Assembly: GCA_963682175.1 (NCBI GenBank)
Contig: OY821772.1
Span: 14,376,743 to 14,440,742 of the forward strand
DNA length: 64,000 nucleotides
Direction of reading: 5' to 3'
Origin: Triglochin maritima
Taxonomy: Eukaryota; Streptophyta; Magnoliopsida; Alismatales; Juncaginaceae
The position numbers and the translations under genes are program-made. Below the pieces are notes generated by a model. That model was not told where the DNA came from and did no database searches. It was given only the letters and a program-made list of their open reading frames with translations. Positions 43,985-56,499 of this stretch are shown here, one piece after another (position 1 is the stretch's first letter; the number at the start of each line of letters is the position of its first letter).

Positions 43985-44665
43985 AAATAAAAAAGAAGGC
44001 GTCCGCCGGAGCCGCCCCCATGGGGGTAGCGTCTGGCTAAGACGCCACCCCCATAAGTGAGGCGTCTAAGCCAGAGGCCTTCCCCATGGGGAGGGCGTTT
44101 TTTGCAGATGCATCCCCCATGGGAGAGGTGTCTGGCTTAGACGTCCCTATTTTTTTAATAAAAAGTCTTAAAAATATACGGTGTGTTATTTCAAATTATT
44201 TCAAGTTCCGTTCCAATATTTCGGTATTAATGGGGTGGATTATAGTGAGTTTTTTTGTAAGTCAGGAAGTTTTACCAAATACCACATCGACAAGTCGGTC
44301 GGGGATCTTGCTCACCGGTGAGTGAGCAAGCGGCATTCCACCTTGAGGGAGGTGACGAGGGTGGCAATGGGCAGTACCTCCTGGATTTTTTTGGATCTTC
44401 ATCACTTTTAAAAAAAACTTATTGCAATCCAACCCGTTACCACTGAAAACTTGCAACCGAATCTCAAATAATTTGAGATAACACACCGTGTAAATTTAAG
44501 TTTTTTTTAGACGAGCGTCTTAGTCAGACACCCCCCACCCCCCATAGGGGAGGCGTCTAGGTAACGCCCCCACCCCCATGAGGGGCGTCTTAGCCAGACG
44601 CCTACCTAATGGGGGGCGTTTTACTTAGACGCCTTGCCTATTTGTTTTTCTTGAAATTCGCGTGA
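43985..44665. repeat. Fold-back element with CCCCCATGGGGG cores
   Basis: The left arm (about 43,985-44,255) and right arm (about 44,390-44,665) are imperfect inverted repeats. The CACCGTATA/ACGGTGTGTTATTT blocks at 44,175-44,195 and 44,478-44,495 pair, as do TAATGGGGTGGATTATAG (44,228) and the CAATCCAACCCGTTACC segment (near 44,432). Outside these, each arm holds several short palindromic modules of the form GGCGTCTGGCTAAGACGCC and CCCCCATGGGGG. The loop (about 44,270-44,390) contains a smaller hairpin TTGCTCACCGGTGAGTGAGCAA. No transposase. Confidence 0.7.
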
Positions 44666-44881
44666 TCGAGACGTTTCGTCAGACATTTTCGTGGTATTGG
44701 TACTAGTAAAGTAGTTTTCCAACGTTGAATAATAGTTCTCCGGAAAACAGATACACGAGGTGACAAAGTGGAATCTCCCCAAACTCAAATCCATGTATCC
44801 AACAAACAAACCCAAACCCCCCACAGATCTCATCACAGTCTCCGCCTTACTACAAAAAAAAAAGTCTCCACCTGACCGGCG

Positions 44882-47800
44882 ATGACGTCCTCTCCGACGG
44901 CCATTGCCGGTGGAGACCCCTTCACCCTCCCGGACGTCCGAACCCTAACCGACGCGCCAACCATAACCCGACTCCTCCACTCCACCATAGCCCACGAGCG
45001 CCAAACCCTAACCCACCTCTCCACCCTCTTGACCCCATCCCCATCCTCCCCGATCCCCTTCCCCTCCTCCCTTCCTGCGCTCTCCTCCTCCCTCTTCGCC
45101 TCCCTCTCCTCCACCGCCGACCTCGCGCTCTCCTCCACCGCCACCGTCCGGCGCCTCCACCTCGCGATCTCCCGGTTGGATGAGGCGCTGTCATTTTTAG
45201 ACAGATCGGTGGTCAGGTCGAGGTGTCTGAAGGTCGCTAGGGAGGCCGTGGAGGTGGAGGATCTGGAGACGGCTGCGGAGGCGGTTAGGGAGTTTGTTGG
45301 GACCGGGCCTGGGGACGGCGAGAGGGAGAGGATTGAGGAGGTTAGGAAGCATGTCGAGGGGTCGGCCAGGAAGAGGGTTAGGGAGGCTGTGGAAAGGAGG
45401 GAGCATAAGGATGTTGTCAGGTTTGTGTTTCAGTTTCAGTTTGAGATTGAGATTGCTTGGTTTCTCAATGGAATTTCGATTAGAATGTCGAACACTTTAG
45501 ACACTAGTTTTTAAAAGATCGAAGTAGGATTCGAGATCAATGTTGAGTCTGTTGACAATTTTCTTGGACAATTTAGAACAGATCTGTATTTCTTATCTTA
45601 TGATTTATTCATTTATTTGTCTTGTTTTGAAGTCACTACCCTGAGTCCCTGACTAGTTTGGGTCTAAGGACTTTAATGAACTCCGTTTGGAGAATGTTTT
45701 TGACTTTTGGTTGACTCACTGGTTCTATATAAATTCCTAACTTGTTCTATTGTTCAGATCTATGCTTGCTTGTTTCTTAGTGTTGGGAAGGATGCTCTTG
45801 ACTTATAGGAGATTGGATTTATTGGGCGTTGTTGGTTGTCTTACTGGTTTGTTTAAATATTTTTAGGTATTTAGAGATTTTCCCGAAGCTTGGGCTGGAG
45901 GAGGATGCACTACAGATATATGTTTCTTATCTGAGGAAGGTCATTGCTGATAGGTCGAGTTTCGACTTTGAATCGGAGAAAGATGTGGACTTTGTTGGTT
46001 GTCTTACAGGGTTGTTTAAGGATGTGGTTTTGGCGGTGGAGGAAAATGATGGGATGTTGAGGGGTTTTTGCGGTGAGCACGGGATTGTTTATGCTGTTTG
46101 TGAACTTCAAGAAGTGTGTGATTCCAAAGGGTCTGTGATTGTGAAGAAGTATATGGAGTACAGAAAGCTTTCAAAATTGGCGGCAGAGATTAATTCTTAT
46201 AGCAAGAGCTTGTTGTTGGTTGGTGTTGGTGGAGAGATGAAAGGTCCGGACCCGAGAATTGTAGAGAATTATTTGGAGGAAATTCTGACCTTGACACAGC
46301 TTGGAGAGGATTATACTGAGTTTATGATTGTGAAAATCAGAGGATTGACGTCTGTTGATCCTGAGCTTGGTCCGAAAGTCATCAGGATGTTACGTAGTGG
46401 TAGTTTTAGTCGTGTTGTGCAGGATATTACTGGGTTTTATGTGATCCTTGAGGAATTTTTTATGGTTGAGAATGTCAGGAAGGCTATAGCAATTGATGAG
46501 CAAATTCCTGATAGTCTCACAACTTCGATGGTGGATGATGTGTTCTACGTGCTGCAGAGCTGTTGTAGGAGGGCGGTCTCGACTGGAAATGCTAACTCTG
46601 TTCTTGCAGTGTTGAGTGGTGCGGTTAATTTGTTGGGCAATGAGTACCAGGAAGCTTTGCAGCAGAAGATGAGGGAGCCGAACTTGGGAGCCAAGTTGTT
46701 CTTAGGGGGTGTGGGAGTGCAGAAGACAGGAACAGAGGTCGCAACTGCGCTGAATAATATGGATGTCAGCTCAGAGTATGTTCTCAAGCTCAGGCATGAG
46801 ATTGAGGAACAATGTTCAGAGGTAATTTTAGTTTCTATCCTCAAAATTTTGAAATCTGGGTTGAAATTTATCCAGGATACATGCTCCCGGGAGGAATACG
46901 ACTTTTTCGCTTCACTAAATAAAAATTGTCAGATCTTAAACCAATGATACTTATATGGAAATTGGTTGGATGTGGGCCGTGGTATTTGTTTGATCTATTG
47001 GGGCATATTTTTACTAACACTCGTGTCAAATTCATTGTTGGTGTCTATATTTGAAGAGTACAAAACAGCTTGCAGTTCAATTGCACTAGGAATGTTCTGA
47101 CCCATAGAAATGAGAAATATGGCAACTGTCCTTGCAACTTGAGGAGTAAGAGAATGCATCAACAATCGTAAATCATCGTAAATGATATTGCACTATTATT
47201 GTGTGAGAAAAGTTAGAGAGAAAAATCAACAAAGAACTCTGGTGATTCATCAAGAAAGCAACTATAATGGATTTAGAACAATCACAACAAAACCTTTAAT
47301 CCCAAACTAGTTCGGTTATGCAATTAGAATGGATCTACAAAGTAGTAAGAAATCTAAATTAACGATTAGGCAATGATGCAATATATTTCAAAATGTATTG
47401 CATTACTTTTTATATCTTGTTTGCAATTCCCACCTGTAGGGTGAATGCTGATCCTAGCTATATATTAGTTGGGAGACAATAAAGCACATCAATGTTGGAC
47501 CAGTATGCCTAGGTCCAAATTATTTATTTGCACTTAAATGAGGAGAAGGACCGAGATGGTGTCATCATTGCACTTAATCTAAGAAAAGGTAGTCTATTGG
47601 TTTTGTTTGGCAAAAAATGTGATTTAGGGAGGCGACTAAATGGTGGTGATGTTTGAGTGAGAATAGGTTCTGAAGTCATTGTAAGTATTGAGTTGATAAG
47701 TAGGACCTGGGATGTACCCTTGATTTAACAGGAAGATACCTGTCGTAAGTAATTGTATTTGTATTTTCTGCAAATGCTCATTTTTTTACTTAAATATATT

Positions 47801-49061
47801 AAACGAGGTATGAAACTAATATGGAGCTTTTACGTTATTCTAGAGTAGTTCTCTATTGAACCCTGCATATCTTAATTGTCAGTCATCTTTTATTGTTGTT
47901 CTTGTTATAAGAGTGGAAAGATTAGTATAATTTGTGAACTGTGACACAAGACCACCTTAATATATAGTCATATTTGGAACCCAAATCCATAACAAGTGAC
48001 ATTCTGTCATGACTAATGTAGTTGTAGATAGTGACGATGGTGGTAGAGTCTTTTCCCAAAATGAATGCAACAAATTTTCTTGTCATCCTATTGAAAAGTT
48101 CTTCCTTATATTCTGGGAAGAAACATAGAGATATGAACTGAAAACATGCATAAACAAAACCACCAAGAACCAACTAATGAATTAGTTCAACCATGGTGGC
48201 AACAAAAGTACAGTCCAAGTCCTTGAAATATCTTCAATTTGAAGCACCAACTAATGAATGATAAACTAATCAATTCAAAAGGTTGAATTTAGACACAGCA
48301 GCATTTTCGAATGCATAAGTACCTTAACCAGTAGTTGGTAAAATGTTACACTCTAAACAACAGTCATGCCATAGGCCAGTCCATATCCTTTTTCCGTGGG
48401 GCACATTATCAATTTGAATTGTTTTTTTCAGATGTTTTCTCTGCCAGCAGATAGAGAAAAGGTGAAATCTTGTATTACTGAACTTGGTGAGATGAGCAAC
48501 AACTTCAAGCAAGTTCTGAACGCTGGATTAGAACAATTGTTGACAACCATTACCCCACGTATCCGCCCTGTACTGGACAATGTCGGAACCATCAGTTACG
48601 AGCTCACTGAATCCGAATATGAAGATTACGAGGTAAATGACCCATGGGTGCAAAATGTTCTCCATGCAGTTGAAATAAATATAGCATGGCTGCAGCCAGT
48701 AATGACAACAAATAACTATGATTCCCTGGTACATCTGGTCATCGACTTCATCGTGAAGAGGCTCGAAGTGATCATGATGCAGAAAAGATTTAGCCCACTG
48801 GGAAGTCTCCAGCTTGACCGTGACACAAGAGCATTGGTTAACCATTTCTACAACATGACACAGAGACCCGTGAGAGACAAATTTGCCCGTCTAACACAAA
48901 TGACAACCATTCTCAACATTGAGAAGGTTTCTGAGATTTTGGATTTCTGGGGTGAGAATTCCGGCACAATGACATGGAGATTGACTCCTGCCGAGGTCAG
49001 GAGAGTTTTGGGACTCAGAATTGATTTCAAACCTGAAGCTATTGCTGCTCTTAAGCTCTAA
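44882..49061 (+). CDS. COG4: Conserved oligomeric Golgi complex subunit 4
   Basis: Three exons, 44,882-45,420, 45,867-46,821 and 48,432-49,061, joined by GT-AG introns in phases 2 and 0, give 707 residues. COG4 belongs to lobe A of the COG tethering complex on the cytosolic face of the Golgi, which captures retrograde intra-Golgi vesicles and contacts SNARE regulators. Exon 1 (residues 1-180) is GC-rich with a Pro/Ser-rich start and an amphipathic helical region. Exon 2 carries the CGEHGIVYAVCELQEVCD and KKYMEYRKL blocks. Exon 3 holds the highly conserved C-terminal domain, including ENSGTMTWRLTPAEVRRVL and the end ALKL. Length is close to plant orthologues. Reading through the first donor would add a short spurious tail, as would reading through the second. 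No disruption seen. Confidence 0.93.
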
Positions 49062-49859
49062 AATTTTATGTTCGTCGTTTAACTGGCCTTCTGAATTATT
49101 ATTTTATCACTATTTAGAATCATCAAAACTTCGTATTTTGTGATTATATCTTGACGGACAGAAGGACCTGTTGTAACGATGGTTTTTTGTATCTGTTAGT
49201 GTTGAGGATAGTAAATAAATGCAAATACATGTAAAATAGGAAGAGCATTCATCATTCATTCTTGCGCATTATATGTTGTTTATTCAGGTAGAGATATGAA
49301 CCGGAGCGCGTAATACGTCTAGGTAATTATATTTTAACGACTGGATTTATATCAAACAGAAATTTCTGTTATCAGAAAAATGGCCTTTTGGGCCTATTTT
49401 TTGGCTTCCAACATTTGATTCATTTGGACTTTGTACATTCTTGTGTACACATTTAGACTGGTTAGACGAGCAACTTATGCCCTGCGTTAACATTTGCCAC
49501 CTAATTTTCTTTTCTCCAAGGTTTGTTTGGACACCAAGTATTCTCTTATATTTTTTTAATTCGTTACGACATCATTTTCCAATGGACACGCCTGATATTG
49601 CTTAACCAAGTCGTGTTGGGTTCACTTCAATTCGATAATTTGTTACAGATTTCTAATGGTTGGAAGACATGAAAATTCTTACTTTGAACTACTAATTCGC
49701 CAATACGGCACTTCAATTTCATCAATGCATCACGTTTGGAAAATTAGCAAATTATAATAGAACCAATCGGTATTGGCATTGTCTGTCACACTAAACCATT
49801 TCAAAGAATACTACTTTCCACATCACAACCATATGCCCTAAACCCTTTTCTCTAATAAC
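49062..49859. other. Intergenic downstream of COG4
   Basis: Probably includes the COG4 3' UTR over the first ~200 bp. Otherwise AT-rich and featureless. Confidence 0.5.
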
Positions 49860-50502
49860 CAAGGTTTTAAAAACCGGACCGGACCGGACGGTTCGAACCG
49901 GGAACCGATGGTTCAACGGTCGGTTCAACTAAAAAACCGAGCCTCTAATTGAACCGTTCTGAACCGGATTGAACCCGATCCGACCGGGTTAGACCGTTTG
50001 GTTGGACCGGTTGGTCGGACCGGACATAAAAATATTTCTAATATTTCTAATTTTTAAAATCAGAAAATATGATGATTTTTTTTCTATTCTTACAAACAAA
50101 ATTCCATCACCTACAAACTCTCCTCTCCCTCACAAAATCCCTTCGTAAGTATGATGTCATGGATAATATTGAAGTTTGATTTTGATTTTAGATTCTTAAT
50201 CCAAATAATGTTTTCTCTAATTCGTATTCAAGCAAATTTGTTCCGTTAAGTAAATTCTGTTTGATATCATGAATTATATTTAACGTTTGGTGTGTGTATA
50301 TATTAAATAATTTTACAAAAATCGGTTCAAACCGGTCCGACCACCGGTCCGACCGTTAATATTTATTCGGTCCGGTCCAACTTCGGGTCTCAAAAATCAT
50401 GATGTCATGCTGACGTCATCAACGGTCCGACCGTGGTTCGACCACATTGAACCAAACCGAAACTTTATCGGTTCGATGACCGGTTCAGTTCTGAAAACCT
50501 TG
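49860..50502. mobile_element. hAT-type MITE, 643 bp, with perfect 8-bp TSD
   Basis: Terminal inverted repeats CAAGGTTTTAAAAACCGG and CCGGTTCAGTTCTGAAAACCTTG (imperfect). Flanked by CTAATAAC at 49,852-49,859 and 50,503-50,510. Both arms are packed with GAACCGG/CCGGTCCGACC motifs around an AT-rich centre. No coding. Confidence 0.88.
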
Positions 50503-50510
50503 CTAATAAC

Positions 50511-50943
50511 TAAACCAGTCTCTTCGGCCATCTCATCAATTTTTGACAATAAAGATGAGATTAATGAAAATGAAGATATATATCATACTTAAAGAAGAAT
50601 GAAACATAATTTTGAGTGTTCCCACAACTTACGATCAAAGGAGTTGTTGGAATCTTTACATCATCCTTGCCATGACATATTATTTAGTATGCATATGTAA
50701 TACATACATACGTATGTATGTACATACATATGTATGTACATACATATATAATCTAAGTTGTAAGACTTGTAGATAGGATTTGGACTTTGGACACAACACG
50801 AATGAATAAAATTATCAACGGTTGAGACTTTGCAACATAACGTCTTACCTACAAATGGTTGGCCACCACGAAGTAATATGAAACTTGCAACAAAGGTATT
50901 AAATTAATGGAAGAAAAAAAACACTTTTACCAACAACTCAAAG

Positions 50944-50998
<55 letters not shown>

Positions 50999-51704
50999 AA
51001 CAAGATGCAGCTTAAAATAGATAATATACCAGTTAGAAGATTGCATGGAAGTTTAAACTGTTGTAAATCTATGTTTTATCATTTGAAAATGCACCTACAA
51101 GCCATCACAAGCTATGGTGGCTCATAGTATTAATTTTCACCAAAGTCAACACGACAAATTCAAGGTTTATCACCAATGACCAAATGTAAGTTCTCTAAAA
51201 ATCTTGAAGCATCCATTAAGGACCACTTCAAAGTAGTCTAACATCACCTTCAAATCTAAAGATAAAAATGATGTCAAAAGAAATATCAAAAATAAGGGGA
51301 AAGAAAAAAGAAACATCAGAATGATGTCAAAAGAAATATCAAATATTAACACTAGAACAGTACATGATGACTTCATGATGCCTGCACAAAAACATAATTG
51401 ATCAAAATATATAATACACGCACAAAGGAGAGAGAGAAATTTGAGATCGAATGACTAAGTCTGTGGCCCCAATAAAATCATGTTTAATTCACGACTACCA
51501 TGTCATTTCAATTTTTTTATGTCAAGCATGAAAAAAAGGATGTGAGACATGGGTTTTTTAAAGAACAAAACTAGCTGTTGCTTTCTATGGAGTTTTGACT
51601 TCCATGGAACTTTCATCTTGAAAAGCAAACATTCTGACCATAAAGAACAATAAGAAAAGAACTTAATCACCTGAAAGACATCATTTTTTTATCTTAACGA
51701 CAAG
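50511..51704. other. Intergenic upstream of the subtilase, with simple repeats
   Basis: 50,700-50,755 is a palindromic run of ATAC/GTAT tetranucleotides; 50,946-50,993 is (TA)n of about 24 units. Nothing else recognised. Confidence 0.6.
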
Positions 51705-54700
51705 ATGGGTCACTCGAATTCTTGTCGAAACATATTGCTATTTTTGATCCTGTCATGTTTTCTCATTCCTATTCATGCAGAAGAAATCAGAAAGGTAAGT
51801 TATTGAAATGCAGCAAAAGATTTTAACTTTGCTTTTGTTTCACCTCTTTGTTTAATTCAGCAATTTTTCTCTGTGCAGTTGTATATTGTGTACATGGGTG
51901 AGAAGCAACATGAGGATCCTGAACTCGTCACGGCGGTGCACCATGAGACACTGGCTTCTGTTCTTGGGAGGTAGTGTGATCCTGGTTTCAACAATTCTCA
52001 ATGAATTATTTGTTTTGATCAAAACCCAGAATACTAATTGCTATTTTGGCTTTTCAGCAAGGATTCAGCGAAGGCTTCGATAGCACATAGCTACAAGCAT
52101 GGCTTTTCTGGATTCGCTGCAACACTGACAGAATCTCAGGCAAAGCAAATACGAGGTTTGTATGATTCAAAAATTGTGCAAAAAGTAATGACGGATCAAA
52201 TAACATCTGTAGTGTTTGATTCTTGTTAGAATTACCTGGAGTTTTGAGAGTTTCGCTGAGCCGGAAATATCAGCTTCATACAACAAGAAATTGGGATTTC
52301 ATTGGGTTAAATTACCACCATCACAAGGAACTCCTCCAGAGGAGCAACTGGGGCGATGACGCTATCATTGGAATCGTCGACACATGTCTGTTACGAAATG
52401 AGCCACACTACTCATGTCTGCATTACTTTCATTGTTGATAACAAATGAGAGGACAATGAGTAAAATTTTATTGTGGGGGAAAAATCAGGGATTTGGCCTG
52501 AAGCACAAAGCTTCGACGATCGTGGTTATGGTCCTATACCGTCTCGTTGGAAGGGAAAATGCATCACGGGGGATGAATTCACGGAGAAGAGTTGTAATCG
52601 GAAGATAATAGGAGCACGTTGGTACACTGTAGGTGTCGAGGAGGAGTACATCAAAGAAGACTACCTGTCTGCTCGGGGCATCAACGGTCATGGTACACAT
52701 ACAGCTTCGACAGCAGCGGGTTCTTTTGTGCAAAACACAAGCTTCCACGGTCTGGCTACTGGCCAGGCAAGAGGAGGGGCACCTCGTGCTAGAATTGCCA
52801 TGTATAAAGCGCTTTGGGGGCACGGCGGACACGGCAGTGATGCAGGTGTTCTGGCAGCAGTTGATGATGCCATACATGATGGAGTCGATGTTCTCTCATT
52901 GTCGCTTGGCCCTGGGAGCTCGTTCGAGGGAGACTCGTCATTTGCAACATTTGAGGCAGTTTTGAAAGGAATTACTATAGTTTATTCGGCAGGAAATACC
53001 GGTTCTAAGACCCAGAGTGTTGCAAATCTGGCTCCTTGGGTCATCACCACCGCGGCAACCTCGACAGACCGTTCTTTTCCAACTGTCATAACTCTAGGAA
53101 ACAATCAAACAGTAGTGGTAAGCCATTTATTCATGCTACTTATCAAAAAATTGTTGGTTGAACATGCATTTCATTGTAGTTGGAATCCAGACACTGGGAT
53201 AGATAAGAGAACTTGACTTCGTGATTCCATTGAGGGTATCAAAAGTAGCCCAAGACATCAAACTCACTTGGGTTCAGCTTGGATAGTGCTTGATTTGACT
53301 TCGAGTTCGGTTTAAACCAACATGACTCAAAGACCATGTCAGGGTTGTTTAACTAAACAAGCCAAATTCAATCATGTTAACTGGTTTGTTATAAACCTGA
53401 TAGCTTGTTAGGCCGATAAACATCTACACAAGTGTCTTACTGTTATGAAGAAAATAGTTCTTTGTTACTAGTTAATTGCTAACTAAACTTCCATTAGATA
53501 TGAATAGTGATCCACTACTCTTAAATATAGTTGACACACATTTGACACTGTTTTTTTTAATTTAAACACAAAATAACAATTCAAAATGTTAATCTTGTTC
53601 TACAACACATGTAAAGCATGCACATTGTAATTTGTTAACTTTGAAGCTTGTTCAGTATAACTTCAAATGATGTAACATTTCTAATAAATGTGGTGTATGT
53701 ATATTTTGTGTAATACAACACTACCAACAATCCGATTCATTTCTAGGTGTATAAAATAAACAAATGTTGAATGGCTGTCCAGGACTTCAAAAGTAGCGGA
53801 TCTTTCCTCTTTAGATATAACAATTTTTTAAATTCCATTTCATTTGACAAGCTTGCTTGTTAATTGTCTGGTATGGGCTTGAGTTCAGTTTCTTTGGTAA
53901 AATTACAGTTTACACTCAAATAGACCCAAACACAAAAAATTCTTGACAAGCAAAGCTCAACCGATTAAAACGTATTTGATTCAAAGTCAAACTTAGGCTC
54001 AAACAATATCCTTTCTAAAAAAAACGAGCAGTGACAATGTAGCTCACTCGAATTTGGTGGTTTGTGCCTATGGTAAAAGGAGGAAACTTTGTAGATAACA
54101 GATATAAAAAAGTGAAACTTCATTAGCATAATCAGAATTTGTTGATTTTCCATCTCAGGGTCAAGCTTTATACTACGGAGCATCACTAGTACCCAAGTTT
54201 GAGGAAATCGTATTTGGTGACAAGTACAAATTTTAGGAGATTTATGCTGATAATTGAAATTTTATGAGACTCAAAAGTTTACCTTAAATTGCAGATGTGA
54301 TAATGTAAATGTCACTCAGATAGAAGGAAAATTGGTGCTCTGTCACAGCGGTTCAATTCCACCAAAACACCAATTTTTGGTTGCAGCATTGCAAGTAATG
54401 CAGGCAGGAGGATTGGGAATAATATTCGCGCAGTACACCACCAACTACCTTGAAGAGTCGGAACAAATACACAAGCTTGATAGTGGAGTGGGACGCATCC
54501 CACTTGTTAGTGTAGACATTGAAGTTGGTACGCTGATTTCTCTGTATATAAGAAATGCCAAGTAAGTCGGTCGCTCTAGTCAGTGTGTAGCATGTATTTT
54601 ACAGAAAAAAACTTGTCTAAGACTGATTCAGTTTGCAGACCTCCAACAGCCAAAATAAGTCTGACTACAACGGCGATTGGAAGTGAGGTATATGCCCCAA

Positions 54701-56228
54701 AAGTGGCTAGCTTCTCATCTAGAGGGCCAAATGTTATACTACCAGGCGTTCTAAAGGTACGCGTGAATATGATCATGACATTCGTTTTGGTTACCATGAA
54801 ATTTAAGCATATATCAATATAAATCTTCTGCATACATACATCAACATCAACATAACCCCAATGCCTCAGAAGAGGCTCCCGCCTAAGCGAGGTAAGGAGG
54901 GGCGGATGTACGCAACCCTACCACTGTAAAACACGGAGGTTGTTTCCAATTGACCCAAATGATGCAAATGCAACTGACCATCTGCTATTCCACAATAAAA
55001 GAAATGCAGATCGTTTAAATAACCCTTTGATATAGTTCATGATGCTCCAAATGTCAAATATAAATCTTCTGCCAAAAAGTAAAATAGTAACAGATCAAAT
55101 TTCACATGTGAAATGATAAGGGGTGGGATTTTATGTTGGCAGAGTGGGCATATGCAGTGCAATATAGGTCTGCAAACTGTAATCATATTATTCCGTCATT
55201 TAAACTTTTCCTAGACTTAATGAAATAAAGGCTGAATAGCATGAAGTCATTTCTATGAGGTTATGGATGGCCTCAAGTAACCTATAAATACCAAAGATTG
55301 CTTAAAAGTTAAAAGCATGCATGGTAAAGTGATGGGTTAGAATACTTAACGATTAGCAGAAGTTTCATAAACTTACATTGAAAAAAAACCAAATGATATG
55401 TCACTCACATATCGTCTATCCTTCGAGACAGCCTGATATCGCTGCACCAGGTGTAACCATCTTGGCAGCAAGTAAAGACACCTTTGAGGTTAAGTCTGGG
55501 ACATCAATGGCAGCCCCACATATTGCGGGTGTAGTTGCATTGCTCAAGTCCCTACATCCCGATTGGTCCCCTGCAATCATCAAATCAGCCCTCGTCACCA
55601 CAGGTAACAAATTAGTTCAGGTTTAACTCAATTTCTTTCTTGAAATATCATACTTAAATAATTTTCTTATCTTGAAAATGGTGCAGCAATAACAAGGGAT
55701 GAGTATGGTGTGCCCATCATGGCGGAGGGGGTCCCGAGGAAGATAGCGGACCCTTTTGACTATGGTGGTGGGCAAGTCAACCCGAACAAAGCAGCCGACC
55801 CTGGTCTAGTTTATGATATCAATCCAAAGGATTACAAGGACTTCTTCCATTGCTCGTACGGAGAAGACATCATCTGCAGCTCGACAAATAAATCTTCATA
55901 CAACTTAAACCTTCCATCCATCACCATACCTGATCTCATGACAACGGTGACGGTCGAGCGAACTATAAAAAATGTTGGCGATCTACAAACAATTTACAGA
56001 GCAACTTTTGAACCACCTCCTGGTATTAAAATGGAAGTGAAGCCCACAATTTTGGCTTTTCATGCGGGTGTCTCAACGTTGAAATACGAAGTGACACTCA
56101 CTACCCGTAGGAAGGTGCAAGGAGACTATACTTTTGGAAGCCTGACATGGAGCAATACAAAGTATTCTGTAAGAATACCAATTTCTGTACGTACTGTGGT
56201 CCAAGATTTCTATTCTGATGTTGCCTGA
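51705..56228 (+). CDS. SBT3-like subtilisin-type serine protease (S8)
   Basis: Ten exons keep frame: 51,705-51,794, 51,879-51,970, 52,058-52,155, 52,230-52,385, 52,489-53,117, 54,159-54,223, 54,295-54,561, 54,639-54,756, 55,432-55,603 and 55,687-56,228. They give 742 residues, a normal subtilase length. Residues 1-25 are a signal peptide; [10 protein letters not shown] (31-40) opens the I9 propeptide. The catalytic residues are D144 (GIVDT), H213 (GHGTHT), oxyanion N315 (SAGN) and S530 (SGTSMAAP). A PA domain spans about 380-460 and the fibronectin-III-like tail is 640-742. Such proteases act in the apoplast, some in immune priming. The short intron 54,224-54,294 avoids an in-frame stop at 54,234. 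One oddity: the residue after D144-T145 reads Trp instead of the usual Gly. It converges on SBE1. Confidence 0.85.
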
Positions 56229-56499
56229 AAATCTGAAAAATATCAGTTTGTATAATCTCAAAATGTTGTAATAGCTGACTTGATATGTCATTCTATGATA
56301 CAGACTGATTTATGTAAAAAGGTCATAAACTAATATACACGTCTTGGAATATTCTTAGAACAATCCACTTCCGAATTCAAAATTAGATTGAAGATTATAT
56401 TCTACTTTTAACTCCTTCGATTACAGAAAATATATTCCATACAATTATTCATGACACGCCTACATATCCACCAACACAGTGAAAATTTTCATCTCAATC
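56229..56499. other. Shared 3' intergenic region between subtilase and SBE1
   Basis: 271 bp between two convergent stop codons. AT-rich; an ATAAAC-like element lies at 56,324-56,330. It must hold both 3' UTRs and poly-A signals. Confidence 0.6.

Noticed and set aside
45421..45514. Alternative COG4 C-terminus from reading through the first intron
   Set aside because: It breaks family homology at a clear donor site; exon 2 resumes the domain in frame.
48528..48845. Antisense frame over COG4 exon 3
   Set aside because: Shadow of a conserved coding exon.
50946..50993. (TA)n run as a functional element
   Set aside because: Ordinary microsatellite; listed only as simple sequence.
52209..52438. 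Truncation of the subtilase at the stop near 52,438
   Set aside because: The stop lies within a 103-bp intron; splicing from 52,385 to 52,489 restores a continuous frame.
54234..54236. In-frame TAG making the subtilase a pseudogene
   Set aside because: A 71-bp intron (54,224-54,294) with GT-AG ends removes it and keeps frame and family alignment.
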